A DNA stretch of 64,000 nt from Homarus americanus (lineage: Eukaryota > Arthropoda > Malacostraca > Decapoda > Nephropidae), in NCBI RefSeq assembly GCF_018991925.1, contig NW_024755027.1, forward strand, positions 153,886-217,885, read 5' to 3'. Every line of letters starts with the position of its first letter. The first letter of the stretch is position 1. The translations under genes were made by a program, and so were the position numbers. Below, in pieces: positions 1-12,919 of this stretch. Below the pieces are notes generated by a model. The model saw only the letters and a program-made list of their open reading frames with translations. It ran no database searches and was not told the DNA's origin.

Positions 1-22
1 CTGTGTGTGTGTGTGTGCAGGT

Positions 23-85
<63 letters not shown>

Positions 86-235
86 ATCACCTGTGTGTGT
101 GTCAGGGTCACCTGTGTTGTGAGTTACCTGTGTGTGAGGGTCACCTGTGTGTGAGGGTTACTTGCGTGTGTAAGTCACCCGTGTGTGAGGGTCACCTGTG
201 TGTGAGGGTCACCTGTGTGTGAGGGTCACTAACCA
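1..235. repeat. (GT)n microsatellite and 17-bp minisatellite
   Basis: Two (GT)n runs (about 2-18 and 28-81) are followed by a 17-bp unit with core GAGGGTCACCTGTGTGT, clearest at 183-232. The open frame across it is low-complexity Cys/Val and is not a gene. Confidence 0.9.
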
Positions 236-775
236 CGCTTGTCACACTTACCTCACTAACCAGTCTCCCTGTCACACCTCACTAACAGTGTCCTGTAAAA
301 CATTCTTGACTGAACATTCTCCCTGTCACACGTTCCTGGTCAGACCAACTCCCTGTTACAAATTTCCAACCCAAATAGACTAACTTTCAGGAGTCACCTT
401 AATGCATCACACTAACACCACGTTGTACCCCTGGGTGAACACTCCCTCTCCCTGCTGCGCCATCTACCTTACTCCCCTCACTAAACATGGGCACCACTAA
501 ACCTCACTCACTGCCACACTCCACTCACTACCAAGAGTGACTGTCACTCTTCTCTGACATACTGTATGAATATAGTATTAAATTTTTCTGTCTACAATGG
601 CGCATTCTACATTTTCCTTAATACACGAGCTTGTCACTGCATGTGGCTGACTATACTGACACATGTACCTCCCCTCAAAACACAGACTCGTTCAGTCTCA
701 CATCACATGTGATATACATAAGTTGTGTTCTTTCGTCACGTCAGTCAAGCTGTTGCTTTATTAGGAGGTGGAGAG
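236..775. other. Unique AT-rich stretch without recognisable gene
   Basis: There are a few loose repeats of CCCTGTCACAC between 260 and 360. I see no coding, RNA or transposon signal here. Confidence 0.6.
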
Positions 776-1120
776 CGCCACACCTGCAGGAAGGAACACA
801 CCTGTAAGAGAGGAACACACTTGCAGGAGGAAAACACCTGCAGAAGGACACACCTACAGAAGAAGGAAACACCTGCAGGAGGAAAATGCTTGCAGAAGGA
901 CAAACTTGTAGTAAGAAAACACCTGTAGAAGAAGGTCACACCTGCAGGAGGAAAACTCTACAGAAGAAGGACATACTTGTAGGAAGAAAGCACTTGCAGA
1001 AGAAGGACATACAGTACTTGTAGGAGGAAAACACTTGCAGAAGGACACACTTGCAGGGGGGAAACTCTACAGTAAACACCTGCACGAGGAAAGCTCTACA
1101 GAAGAAGGACACACCTACAG
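776..1120. repeat. Degenerate minisatellite (AGGA-ACACACCTGCAG type)
   Basis: Words such as AGGAAAACACCTGCAGAAGG recur with variable spacing of about 18-27 bp. Open frames on both strands come from the repeat. Confidence 0.85.
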
Positions 1121-2270
1121 GAGAAACACATCACCGCTGATTGGTTCTCCGATGTCCTTCCTGTGATTGGTCAAATGTGTCTCAGTCCTAAGAGGTTTGG
1201 GTCTTTATAGGTTTCACACTAAATGGGATTCAGTCTGACGAAGTTTCGGTCTCGGTTTTAAGAAGTGCCAAGTCCTGTGTACCCCAGCCTCTCCTAACAT
1301 AGGGTTTTGTGCTTGTCTTATTTGGCCCCAATTCTAATGGTTAGGTTGCTTTAACTTATGTGGGGCCAAGAAGAATTGGAACCTATTAGGACTGGGACTA
1401 TATTATGTTGGTTTGTCCAGTCAGTCTGTCCTGATCCACACTGATTCCTCCTTCATTTTTTAGCTTTCAGTCATCAGACCTGGCACATAGGGTGTTGGAT
1501 CCTCTTAAGTAGTTGTATGAAGAGTAATATTGACAGAGAGTTGTATTTATGGAAGAATAGAACTTATCGTACACCCGCCAGTAGTGATTAACTTGTGGAC
1601 GAGGTGAGCAGAGTTAATGGACCGAAATTGTCGTGCAGCGTTGAGACCGGGTGATATTATATTCCTGTTTACCCCAAAACAACTCCGTCCATAAGAGTAA
1701 TATAAGCATTGTTAGTAAATATTGCTCAAACACACCGATAAAAACAAGCCCACAGACCTTCTCTCTCAGACACATACTGTACATAAACATAAAGGAACAC
1801 ACGTACAGTCGTAGACAAAAGTTCGCCCCCCCCCCCTGTGTTAGAGTGAGTCGCAGGAATGAGTCTCCGCATTAACTTACCCTCATATGACTCGTCTAGT
1901 GCGGGTGTGCTGTTTTATCTCATTTGGGGTCGATACTGCTTCAGTTTGGGAGGCTCGGGGAGGAGGGGTAAACATTGTTCGCTGATCCTTTGTTGGTATG
2001 CATGTTCCTCTCCTACTCTTTACCAGGTCCACTGACTATCATCACACACCTCCACTTACTCCTGTAGGCTTTTGTGTCTCTTATCCTCTCCCTCGTTCTT
2101 TTATTCCTCCCTTCTTTCTCCTCTTCTATCACCGTTTCCTATGATCGCCTTTTGTACACACGCACTCTCCTTTATCTTCACGCTTCACTATCACTCTTAC
2201 CTCAGACCACCTACTAAATTTATTGTGGAAAGAAAAACGAGAACGATTTGAAAAGAGTGTAAATACTGTC
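1121..2270. other. Unique DNA, no gene recognised
   Basis: The only visible structure is a short inverted repeat (TTGGCCCC at about 1321 and GGGGCCAA at about 1361), which could form a hairpin, and a poly(C) run near 1828. Short frames here have no recognisable domain. Confidence 0.55.
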
Positions 2271-2289
2271 CACACACACACACACGCAC

Positions 2290-2386
<97 letters not shown>

Positions 2387-2392
2387 AACACA
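2271..2392. repeat. (CA)n microsatellite
   Basis: An almost uninterrupted CA run of about 110 bp has a few CG interruptions at its left end. Confidence 0.98.
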
Positions 2393-2615
2393 TCCTCAAC
2401 TTACATAAAGAATACACAAAGTGAGTCCTCAACATACAGTGGTTGAAAAATCCTTCCTCCATTTATGACTCACTCTTAAGCAATCAGCCCGTGAGAGCAG
2501 CCACTTACCTTCACGTCCTGACAAACTATTCATACCTGCAACCTAACTATATTCTATTGGTCTCATCAACGTGTTGGAGGAGGAGGAGGCATGTTGGAGA
2601 TGGCTGGGGAAGAGG

Positions 2616-2718
<103 letters not shown>

Positions 2719-2814
2719 CACGACGAGGACAAAAAAAGCAGTGATGTTGGTGGTCACGAGAGAGCGAGGCAGTGGTGAAGAAGACGAATAACAGTGATTA
2801 GGGGAAGAGATGGA

Positions 2815-4050
2815 CGCCTTAATTACTGCTGACAGATACATTACTACTAACTGCTGACAGATATAACACTACTAACTGATGACAGATATAACACTTCTAA
2901 CTGCTGACAGATATAACACTAACTGCTGACAGATATAACACTACTAACTGATGACAGATATAACACTACTAACTGCTGACACATATAACACTACTAACTG
3001 CTGACAGATATAACACTACTAACTGCTGACAGATATAACACTACTAACTGCTGACAGATATAACACTACTAACTGCTGACACATATAACACTACTAACTG
3101 CTGACAGATATAACACTACTAACTGCTGACAGATATAACACTACTAACTGCTGACAGATATAACACTACTAACTGCTGACAGATATAACACTACTAACTG
3201 CTATAACACTACTAACTGCTGACAGATATAACACTACTAATGACAAACACTACTAACTGCTGACAGATATAACACTACTAACTGCTGACACATATAACAC
3301 TACTAACTGCTGACACATATAACACTACTAACTGCTGACAGATATAACACTACTAACTGCTGACAGATATAACACTACTAACTGCTGACACATATAACAC
3401 TACTAACTGCTGACAGATATAACACTACTAACTGCTGACAGATATAACACTACTAACTGCTGACACATATAACACTACTAACTGCTGACACATATAACAC
3501 TACTAACTGCTGACAGATATAACACTACTAACTGCTGACAGATATAACACTATTAACTGCTGACAGATATAACACTACTAACTGCTGACAGATATAACAC
3601 TACTAACTGCTGACAGATATAACACTACTAACTGCTGACAGATATAACACTACTAACTGCTGACAGATATAACACTACTAACTGCTGACACATATAACAC
3701 TACTAACTGCTGACAGATATAACACTACTAACTGCTGACAGATATAACACTACTAACTGCTGACAGATATAACACTACTAACTGCTGACACTAACACTAA
3801 CTGCTGACAGATATAACACTACTAACTGCTGACAGATATAACACTACTAACTGCTGACAGATATAACACTACTAACTGCTGACACATATATCACTACTAA
3901 CTGCTGACAGATATAACACTACTAACTGCTGACAGATACATTACTGCTAACTGCTGACAGATATAACACTACTAAATCTGACAGATATAACACTACTAAC
4001 TGCTGACAGATATAACACTACTAACTGCTGAGATATAACACTACTAACTG
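2815..4050. repeat. 25-bp minisatellite, about 1.2 kb
   Basis: Core TAACACTACTAACTGCTGAC plus ACAGATA-type ending, repeated nearly 50 times head to tail. The main variant is CACATA in place of CAGATA, scattered through the array. Several units are shortened (near 3200, 3240, 3790, 3975, 4030). It runs directly into a short (GT)n. Confidence 0.97.
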
Positions 4051-4077
4051 TATTGTGTGTGTGTGTGTGTGTCTCTC
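4051..4077. repeat. Short (GT)n/(CT)n microsatellite
   Basis: About nine GT units followed by CTCTCTC, abutting the 25-bp minisatellite. Confidence 0.9.
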
Positions 4078-4616
4078 TCAGCCCCTCACCATTTACAACA
4101 GCAGTCAGTCACTTTTCTCATACAGTATTGTAATGGCCACATCCACTCAGCACTCCCCCTCGATAAACCAGATCCCTCCATCTTTCCCTTCCTCATAATT
4201 TGTCCTAATCTCCTAATTACCTCCTACACATTATTTAGCTAATTACCCCATATGACACTGATGCATATTCTTAACACCTGAAGCAACAACAAAGGTTCAA
4301 TCACTTCACCCATTAGCTCCCTTCTTGAGGTAATACTGTTGGTTCCTGCATCGTGTGTCCTCTTGTGTTTAATTGATTTTTGTCTAAGTACTGTACATCT
4401 TCCAAAGCCAAGTACACCTTCCTTACCTTCCTGACTCATGTGTATCTTCTTAAGCTTCCTTACCCATGTGTACAGTACACTCCTTACCTAAGTACATCCT
4501 CCTTACCTTAGTACACCTTCCTAATTTTCTTTACCCACATACACTGTTTTTTCTTTATCCCTTTGTGTGTGTTTGTGGTGTCTTGGTAATCATCACCTTC
4601 ACCCTCCGTCTCCCAG

Positions 4617-4669
4617 GTCGACCTCATCTCCTCCTGGATCTCTTACTGAGGCGAGATACGACTCCTGAT
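4617..4669 (+). other. Candidate internal exon (speculative)
   Basis: A pyrimidine-rich tract ending in CCCAG (4612-4616) is followed by 53 bp that are open in one frame, then by GTAAGC at 4670, a good 5' splice site. The peptide in that frame is short and Leu/Arg-rich and I do not recognise it. Acceptor and donor matches of this quality occur by chance in 64 kb, so this is only a pointer for transcript data. Confidence 0.15.
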
Positions 4670-4693
4670 GTAAGCAACACCACCGTCAGGGCT

Positions 4694-4698
<5 letters not shown>

Positions 4699-4731
<33 letters not shown>
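4699..4731. repeat. (GT)n microsatellite
   Basis: An uninterrupted GT run of about 33 bp. Confidence 0.95.
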
Positions 4732-4733
<2 letters not shown>

Positions 4734-5561
4734 CAGGTTCATCATGGTAAACTATTATGATAAGCGACCTGTGATAATCTCAGATGATATTGTCTAGAAG
4801 AACTTGTCTCTAATGTGGGAAAAAAAAGAGAGGGAAGGCTAAGAAATACAAAGAAAACAAAGAGTCAAAGAGGCACAAATCCTCAACTAAACCGGTTCGT
4901 GTCGTATCATGGAGTAATCCAGACGAACGTTGTGATAATCAGCTTAACATAATGACAACACGTTGGTCACCTGCTCTCCTGTGACGCTACCAGACACACT
5001 CGTGACCTTCACCACACTCCAGCATGGTGGTGGTGTGGCTACCCTACCACCCTCCCTCTCTCCCTATACCAGGTTCCATTTCTCTCTACCTCTCTCTCCT
5101 CTCTCCCCTCTCCCCCCTCCCCCTTATCCCCTCTCCCTCCCTCCCTCACCCAGCATTTTAATCAACGCCAGACCTCCAATATGAAGATGGAATCCGCTCC
5201 CTCACACTGCCCGGACCACATCATCAGTTATCAATTTCAACCAATGGTGAGAAGTGTGCGAGGAGAGCGCTGTCAGTGAGTGATTTGGAAGGTCCGTGCG
5301 CTCCCCTCTCGTGATAATCTGGGTGTAGAGAGGACCTGGGACCCGAGGGCTGTCACCCCCAGCTGCTACGCGCGTGTCGGAGGCCCTAAGGGCACAAGGA
5401 GGCAAGAGGGGCCACGATTCAGCCTGTGTAGGGTGCGTGTATAGGCACCCCCCACCTTCATCTCCGATGGCTTCTCGCCGTTTCACGCCGCACAGATTGG
5501 ACTGTCATCTTTGACTGGTAAATTGTGTGCGTGGTGATCAAGGGATTTAGATCACATGCCT
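4732..5561. other. Unique DNA with pyrimidine tract
   Basis: A CT-rich tract lies at 5060-5155. The GC-rich stretch at 5200-5490 is open on the minus strand for 94 codons but shows no recognisable domain. Confidence 0.5.
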
Positions 5562-5574
5562 CTGTGTGTGTATA

Positions 5575-5635
<61 letters not shown>
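5562..5635. repeat. (GT)n microsatellite
   Basis: A GT run of about 70 bp with a TATATGTA interruption near its left end. Confidence 0.97.
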
Positions 5636-5944
5636 CCGGTCATCTGTACACTCCCCTCCGGGACAAACACAAGACGACAAGGGCTCAAAGAATCAAGAGA
5701 CACAGAAAAATGGACCAAGACAAAAACATGGTCTGGCAGGAGGACCTCGACGACCCGGGAGGTGGACGGGGAAAGGGGAAGAATCACTTGTAAGAGTCAG
5801 ATGTGGAAAAAAGACTTGTCATATAGCTGCCTCCCTCACTTCTTGGCCCCCTGTATAATATCTGAGAGTGGCGCTGACTGCTGCGTTATGGTGGCAAGCT
5901 GGACACCTTCCCAGACGACGATATAACACCAAGTGAGTTAATGT

Positions 5945-6066
5945 TCTTCCTTAACTCATAATTGATGCTGTTCTTCGTTAACTCATAATTGATGCTGTTC
6001 TTCGTTAATTCATAATTGATGCTGTTCTTCGTTAACTCATAATTGATGCTGTTCTTCGTTAACTAA
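5945..6066. repeat. 27-bp minisatellite, 4-5 copies
   Basis: The unit begins TTAACTCATAATTGATGCTG and ends TTCTTCG. The copies are nearly identical, with one C-to-T change in the third. Confidence 0.95.
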
Positions 6067-6295
6067 TTAAAAAGTATTGTTTTTATACTCAATAAGAGTA
6101 ATAGTGATAACAGAGGAACATATACACCATTTCTACTCAGACATCCTCCCAGGAAGAAAGAAAATATCGAAGTAAAAAATACTAACAATATTAACCAGTT
6201 TGAGGGAAAGGAGGAAGGGGGAGGGAAAGGAGGGAAAGAGGAAAAGATGAGGATGATCGTGACAAAAAACTTCAACAAAATAAAACAACTTTAGG

Positions 6296-6400
<105 letters not shown>

Positions 6401-6680
6401 ATCCAGCCAAGGACACGTGGACAAACGTAAGTAGGAACGCACGTACAAAAACACGGACGGAAGAACGAAGAAACGAATTTAAAAAAAAGAATGCTCCCAA
6501 GATGACATAATAGGTGTGAAATTTTATTATCAGGGAAGGTATTTAAACGCCTTCAGGTCAATACGTTAATTTTCTTGTTCACTAATGTATCAAGATTCAG
6601 TCCCTTGAGCAACTCCCTGTCACCTGTCTCATGCTGCTATGAATATATGTGATGGTGCTCTTAGTAAAGGACGCGTCTGT

Positions 6681-6681
6681 G

Positions 6682-6743
<62 letters not shown>

Positions 6744-6744
6744 T
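6681..6744. repeat. (AAT)n microsatellite
   Basis: A pure run of about 20 triplets. Unlike four other arrays in this window it has no LINE 3' end beside it. Confidence 0.97.
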
Positions 6745-6808
6745 AATTGTCGCTCCTTCGTCCCAGTTAAACATAAATCGGTTCACTTATTTTTGTGATA
6801 TTTTGATG

Positions 6809-6853
6809 ACAGACAGACAGACAGACAGATTCAAACAGACAGACAGACAGACA
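6809..6853. repeat. (GACA)n microsatellite
   Basis: Two short runs of GACA separated by GATTCAAA. Confidence 0.93.
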
Positions 6854-7035
6854 CCGTGACCCCTGGATGCTCTGGTGGGGGAATAATGAAAATTATAGTT
6901 TAAAAATGGGCATGAATATGTAACAGGAATAATAACGAATCATCAACTTTCTAACATAAAATCTGCAATTCAGAGTTAAAATGTATGAGCTTATTGGAAT
7001 TCAATGATGGTGGGAGGCGTCATCTTTCAGTGGCC

Positions 7036-7078
7036 TCCTCCTCCTCCTCCTCCTCCTCCTCCTCCTCTTCCTCCTCCC
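7036..7078. repeat. (CTC)n microsatellite
   Basis: About 13 CTC units with one CTT. Confidence 0.93.
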
Positions 7079-7559
7079 TGCCCACTCGTTAATGTACATC
7101 AGTGGCTCTTTATAAAGTCCCTTAATGTTTATGTTTACAGAGCTCTTGTGACAGATTAGTACGTCATCTAAAACACCAGCTTGACGCCACTCTTATCTGC
7201 ATATATCTATAGTCTTCATTATGTCTACTGTAATTTAGACTTACAGGCGGTATTGTAAGTTACAGCAGATATAATAAAGACTACAGTTACATACAGATGG
7301 TGTACAGTGTAGGAAACATTAACTGCCTCACTAGACTCTGTAAACACAAACTTCAAGAGACTTTGTAAACGCCCATTACACAGTTAACGTCAATGCTTGA
7401 GTCACAACACAAGACCAGATACATAATTTTCAGTGTCAATAAAGGTTGTGATCACCAGATGCCAGAAATTTGCCGTCATTACAAACCAGCGGCTGATACA
7501 ACTAGTGGCGGGAGCAGTTCCTACCCCTGCGGTACTCCACGGTTGCAAGTCAGATGAAA
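7079..7559. other. Unique DNA, no gene recognised
   Basis: There are scattered direct and inverted words around 7200-7300 (for example ATATAATAAAGACTACAG against TCTACTGTAATTTAGACTT). No coding signal is supported. Confidence 0.45.
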
Positions 7560-7760
7560 TCCCAGTCCTAATAGACCCCAACCTAATTCAGTCATTAAGA
7601 TTGGGACCCACTCGGATTGGACCCCTCTAGAATTGTAGCCTACTAGGATTGAAGCCTACTAAGATTGGGACCTAGTAGTATTGGAACCTACTAGGATTGG
7701 AGCCTACTAGGATTATAGCCCACTAGGATTAGGACGGACCCAATTGATCAGTCATCCTCG
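7560..7760. repeat. Degenerate 16-24 bp repeat, CTACTAGGATTGG type
   Basis: Words close to CCTACTAGGATTGGAGCC recur about eight times at irregular spacing. Related words occur at 1370-1400 and 18010-18100. Confidence 0.8.
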
Positions 7761-7837
7761 TCCAATTACTGTAGTGAGCCACGACGGAACAAGTGTATGT
7801 TGACCTTGTTCTCAGTTAACAGTGCAACAATTTACCT

Positions 7838-8225
7838 GAGTCTAAGTTAGGTCACGTTTAGTAATGTTAATTAGTTCAGGTTAGGTTAAATTAGATTTTA
7901 TTAAGTTAAGTTTAGTTAAGTTAGGTTTGATTTAATTACGTGTGGGTAAGTTAGGTAAAGATAAGTTAGGTTAGTCTAGATTAGGTTAGGTTAGGTTAGA
8001 TAAAGCTAGGTCAGGCTAGGTTTAATTGAGCGGGGTTAAGTTAGGTTAGCTTAGGTTAGGCACGAAATTTGATTAGATTAATTTGTCTTAGCTATATTTG
8101 CATATTTAAGTTAGATTGACTTAGCATAGGTTAGACTGTGAGTTAGATTAGGTTGGATTAGATTAAGTTAAGTGTTGGACAAATTATAGCATAGCTCAAG
8201 TTAAGTTAAGTAAGGTTATCTCACA
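7838..8225. repeat. Degenerate TTAGG-rich tract
   Basis: GTTAGGTTAGGTTAG-type words are concentrated here, with short perfect TTAGG runs at about 7982-8000 and many one-base variants. TTAGG is the usual arthropod telomere repeat. Similar short patches lie at about 23535, 28470, 31910 and 33720. Confidence 0.8.
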
Positions 8226-8439
8226 CCATATCGTCCCTCCAGCGGCTATCACTTGCTCTTCTCGCTGCCCATCTTGTCAGCCTCGACTCCTCGTGTCACG
8301 GACGCTTCAAAGAATAACGGAGAAGTCAAGTCATTGTCGGGAGTGAGACGGGCGGCCATTGACGGGGTAATTGGCTTGTCCAAATGCAGGACAACTTTTA
8401 CTTCAGCTCTGACAAACACCAGAAGCGCCCCGAGCTTGG

Positions 8440-9098
8440 TAGGGGGTGGGGAAGGGTGATGAGGGGGTGGTAGAGGGTGGTGAAGTGGTGAGGGCTTGGT
8501 TTAGGGATGGGGGTGGGGGAAAGGAAGGTTAGTGATAGGGTGGGGCTGTAGAGAGGGAGGGTTGGTACGGGGTGGGGAACTGGGGGCAGGATAATGATGG
8601 GGTGAGGGGAAGGGGAAGTGTAGGGAGGGAAGGGAGGGGTAGTGATTGAAGGTGAAGGAGGGTTGGAGAGGGAGATAGAGGGAAGGGGAGGGAAGGAAAA
8701 GTGTCTGGAGGGGAGAGAGTAGAGGGAGGAATGTGGTAAAGAGCAAGAGAGACAGAAGAGAAGGAAAGGTAGGTTAGGGGTAAAGAAGAAGAAGAGGGAG
8801 AGGGAGGAGGAAGAATGAATGGATGGAAGGGGAAGAGGAGGAAGGAGGAAGAATGAAGGGATAAGGGCGAGGGGTACGAGGCAGTCAGGGAGGAAGGAGG
8901 AGGGGTGAAGGGAAGGAGGGAGAAGGGGAGGACAGAGGAAGAATGAAGGGAAGGAGGGAGGAGGAGTGAGGGCGGTGGGGCTGCTACGGGAGGGAGCTTA
9001 AGGGGGAGGGACGCAGGTCTGGTGTTGACTGAGGAATTACTGAGCCAGAGAGACCAAGTTATATGGGGAAAAGCTAACGTGAGGGAGGGAGGGAGAGA
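8440..9098. repeat. G-rich purine tract, low complexity
   Basis: The plus strand is almost entirely GGGTGG, GGAAGG and GAGGAGG words for 650 bp. Pro/Ser-rich frames on the minus strand are low-complexity. Confidence 0.85.
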
Positions 9099-9106
9099 GT
9101 GAGGGT

Positions 9107-9394
9107 CTTACCTGTCACTGTCTACACCTACCTTACCTGTCACTGTCTATACTTACCTTACCTGTCACTGTCTACATTTACATTACCTGTCACTGTCTAT
9201 ACTTACCTTACCTGTCACTGTCTACACTTACCTTACCTGTCACTGTCTACACTTACCTTACCTGTCACTGTCTACACTTACCTTACCTGTCACTGTTTAC
9301 ACTTACCTTACCTGTCACTGTCTACACTTACCTTACCTGTCACTGTCTACACTTACCTTACCTGTCACTGTCTACACTTGCCTTACCTGTCACA
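9107..9394. repeat. 25-bp minisatellite, about 11 copies
   Basis: The unit contains CTTACCTTACCTGTCACTGT and TCTACA. Because 25 is not a multiple of 3, the 118-codon frame through it cycles through all three phases. It is open only because the unit lacks stops. Confidence 0.96.
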
Positions 9395-12300
9395 GATGAA
9401 TATCACTCTTATTTACTCTCACGTTAGAAGGCGACAGCATAAACGAAAGAAATAATCATTAATAAGTCACACACCTGGAGACAAGTTATTAAAAGTATGT
9501 GTTAATGAACTCCAACAGGTGAGGTCTTTATGTACGGTGCGCTAGATCAGTTCCTGCAGTTGATGATATATTGCTATACTTTCAGATGTTAAAGGTTCGT
9601 ATGTTTAATTTTCCTCATAGCTGGAGATGTGAGAATACACTTAACTGGTTCACTTAAGCTGCTATAGGAAGTTAGTGATGAAGATACTTCGATGTTACAT
9701 GGAGATTTAACCTGTACTGTATATCCGGTTGCTTGGCTGAAGGTGTTTGGTATATGAAGCTTTGAAACTCTGGCCCCTGGTAGAGTCAAGCTAGGCGACT
9801 GAGCATCAACCAACACGCTGTATGGTCTAGGACTCTAGGTAGTCAGGACCCAAAATTGTCAAAAGGTGCACCCCGAAAAAAAAATATATATATTGGCGCC
9901 AAACATTTCTATGACCCTTGAGGTAGATGTGAGCCCTTAAGTGGTGCAAATGTTTCCTTATAGAGGAGTTTATGGCCGTATCTGGAACCCCTAAATGATC
10001 ACCTTTATAGAATGAAAGTTTGTATGGTATCTGGCATGACCTGGGGACTGAGCAGCCGATCAAATAAGAGTAAAGTAAATGCCGTCACCTGTATACCAAA
10101 CAGGAGGTACTACAGAAGTATTACCGAACTGCCCATCACTGAGGAATATGTACTTCAATCTTCACGCCAACTGTGTGGAATAAAAGGTGAACACACAAGG
10201 AAGAGCAGTGAATGAGAGGATGGTTAGTCCATATATGAGTGCAGCCTGCAGTCTCTCATCAACAGTGTTACTCCCACAGCAGCACCAGCAATCAGTCTCT
10301 GCGGAATTATAAAAGAAAGAGAGGAAAATGTTCATGAATTTCTCACTATGAGAATATCTAGCACCAACACAGAATCCAAAACTGGAAACATTAGTCAGTT
10401 TAAACAAGTTTTATGTCATCCAAAGAGAAGAAAAAATCCGTATCACTGAACACTAGCAGGTAAATGTTGAGCAAGACGACAGTGAGACCACAAACTAGAG
10501 CTATTTGTACCATCACCTTCTCCAGTATAAACTTTCCCCTCTGCCTTTCTGTTGTCACTGTTTAATTTGCACGAATCCTCTCACAAACTAATCAAAACAG
10601 AGGCCTTGTCTTGGGTGGAAAAAGGTCTATGTTTGATTGAGATTCCACGCACAAGAGATCCAAGTTTACTGGTGGTGAACTTGATGATGACCATCTGAAG
10701 GACCTACACTCATTTAAGGGATTACCAGCATGGGTATGATTACCTCTCTAAACGTCTAATACACTGCAGTAGTAGTTAGGTACAGGTGTTATCAGGAACA
10801 GTCACTCGAAGGTGGAAGAAGTGTCCTGCGTGGTAGAATCCAAATGCAGGAAATAAAGAAACCCTCAAGAAATATTCCCCTACCCAAACAAAGACCAAAA
10901 AAAGCTCTAACAATCACCTAACAAGAGTAACATGACAAATTTTATATTATATAGTTGGAAGAAATTTATTCATGGTGGGGGGTTCACAGACTCACACAGG
11001 CAGTTGTAACAGACCGAAGGCAGTTTAACAGAATAGAAGAGCTTCAGTGTGATCATGAAGAAGGCTGACTCAAGACTGTTCCGACACATCAGTCACGTAA
11101 TAGAAACATTTGGTGTTAAGAAGGCTGTGCTGTGGAGTATTGACTGTGCTGTTGCTGCCGTGTACCCATGTTATGTCCTCCAGCTGAACATTCAACAACT
11201 CTTCCTCAGGACCGGAGTTAAACAATAGAAGTGCTACTCCATACACACATCTTGGACGGGACATTTCCCCTGTGATACCATAATTCCCTGTTCTAAGTGG
11301 CTGTGACTCAACGAATGCATTCATTAGAATTGTTAAAGGAAAGTTGTTAGCAACACTAACTGTAGACCGTGATCTCCTGGGGACCTAAATCAACTTGTAG
11401 AAGACCCGACATCCATAAGCGATGACAATATGACATAATCTGTGTAGCTCACCTTCCATGTCCGTGTCAAGAAGAAGTGTTTATCCCGGATACATGAAGA
11501 TATATTTAGCTCTTCTCTAAGAAAAGTGCAACGAGTGAGAAGTTGCCACCCATCATGGATACTTTATCAGAAAACATAAAAAGAACAAATTATCAGATTT
11601 TCACTTGGTTACAGCTACAGAGCAAAGCGTGAGGCTCCTCCTCCTTCACCAGTTGACACGGGATGATAGATGGATGGTAAAAGGAGACTTGACCCCGATG
11701 CTGATGACAAACTCGCAAGCAGCAGCACGGTCACTGCTTGTGTAACTAGACAGTGGGGATGTAGGAAAGGACTGATGCTTGTGCTGGTGATGATGAACAA
11801 TGTACTAGGTAAGCCCCATCGGACTCTAATACGAATGATGAATCATAATTATAAAATATCATCACGTTGTTCTTGCACTAAGAGTGTGATGAGCCTTATG
11901 TATTACTACAACTAGTGTCATTATATATAATAATAGAGCAATGCTTTTATTTTGTTCGTTATTACACATTTAACATAAGTTTAAAAAAGATGGAGATGGT
12001 TTGACGCTTTCTGTGTTATTAATGCCGATTTATTCCTTTTAATTTTCTACACATAATAACGTTTCAAAATAAATATAAATTGGACATACAGTAAGTGAAC
12101 AATTATTGTGCGATATTACCAACTGGAGAGAACAGTTTGGCTTCATTAAACATTATATGCTATAATATAATGATATACCTTAACTGCAGATGGTTAAATT
12201 TTCACCCGGGGATCATCACAACCCAATTGAAAAAGACCAACAAAATCATCACATTAGGGGACCACGTTCACCCCGGGACCAGCTCGCAGGGGCCATGGGG

Positions 12301-12454
12301 ATGTGTGGTGTTGGTCAGAGCCTTTTTCAGATCTTGCTGCCATAGTCTTACGACCCTACAGTAGGTAAGAGGAAAGTTATCCACCCCAGCAGCAGGATCA
12401 CTAACGAAACAGGCTTTAGGCTAGACATGATAATTTTGTAGTAATCCCAGGTAG
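9395..12454. other. 3-kb low-repeat stretch, content unrecognised
   Basis: This is the longest stretch without obvious tandem repeats in the first 16 kb. Frames of 60-90 codons occur on both strands (for example 11070-11324 minus and 9827-10063 minus). None has a recognisable domain, a consistent splice pattern or a terminal repeat. It may hold decayed transposon or noncoding gene sequence. I cannot assign it. Confidence 0.4.

Positions 12455-12508
<54 letters not shown>
12455..12508. repeat. (CA)n microsatellite
   Basis: A pure CA run of about 54 bp. Confidence 0.97.
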
Positions 12509-12510
<2 letters not shown>

Positions 12511-12723
12511 TGGGCAGCACCTTAAGTTTTAACAGTATTTACATTATCATTATGAAATGTTCGACGCTCGCTGAGTCGTCTACTGCCTGATGGGGCGAGA
12601 CATGCCAGTATTATGGTCCACCTTGGGTAAATATTGTAGTGCACGTAACTTAGAAATTGTGGTACACCTCGATTAAATATTGTGGCATACACCGCTGTAG
12701 TGTAAAAGTAACTAAGTGTACAA

Positions 12724-12727
<4 letters not shown>

Positions 12728-12768
<41 letters not shown>
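12728..12768. repeat. (CA)n microsatellite
   Basis: A pure CA run of about 38 bp, 220 bp from another CA array. Confidence 0.96.
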
Positions 12769-12770
<2 letters not shown>

Positions 12771-12919
12771 AAAATATATTATCGTTCAGTATATGGACCC
12801 GTAAATCGTCCGTTTATTAAAACTTCAGTAAGAATCACCTCGTCAATTGTAACCTGAACCTTACTGGTGAGGTGACGTCACGCTCACAGTGGTAAAGAGA
12901 ACACGAGATTCTACTGAAG

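Noticed and set aside
2815..4050. CRISPR-like array (25-bp regular repeats)
   Set aside because: The repeats are directly contiguous with no unique spacers, and the DNA is eukaryotic.
9827..11324. Candidate host gene in the repeat-poor 3-kb stretch
   Set aside because: Frames are short, on mixed strands, without recognisable domains or a consistent splice chain.
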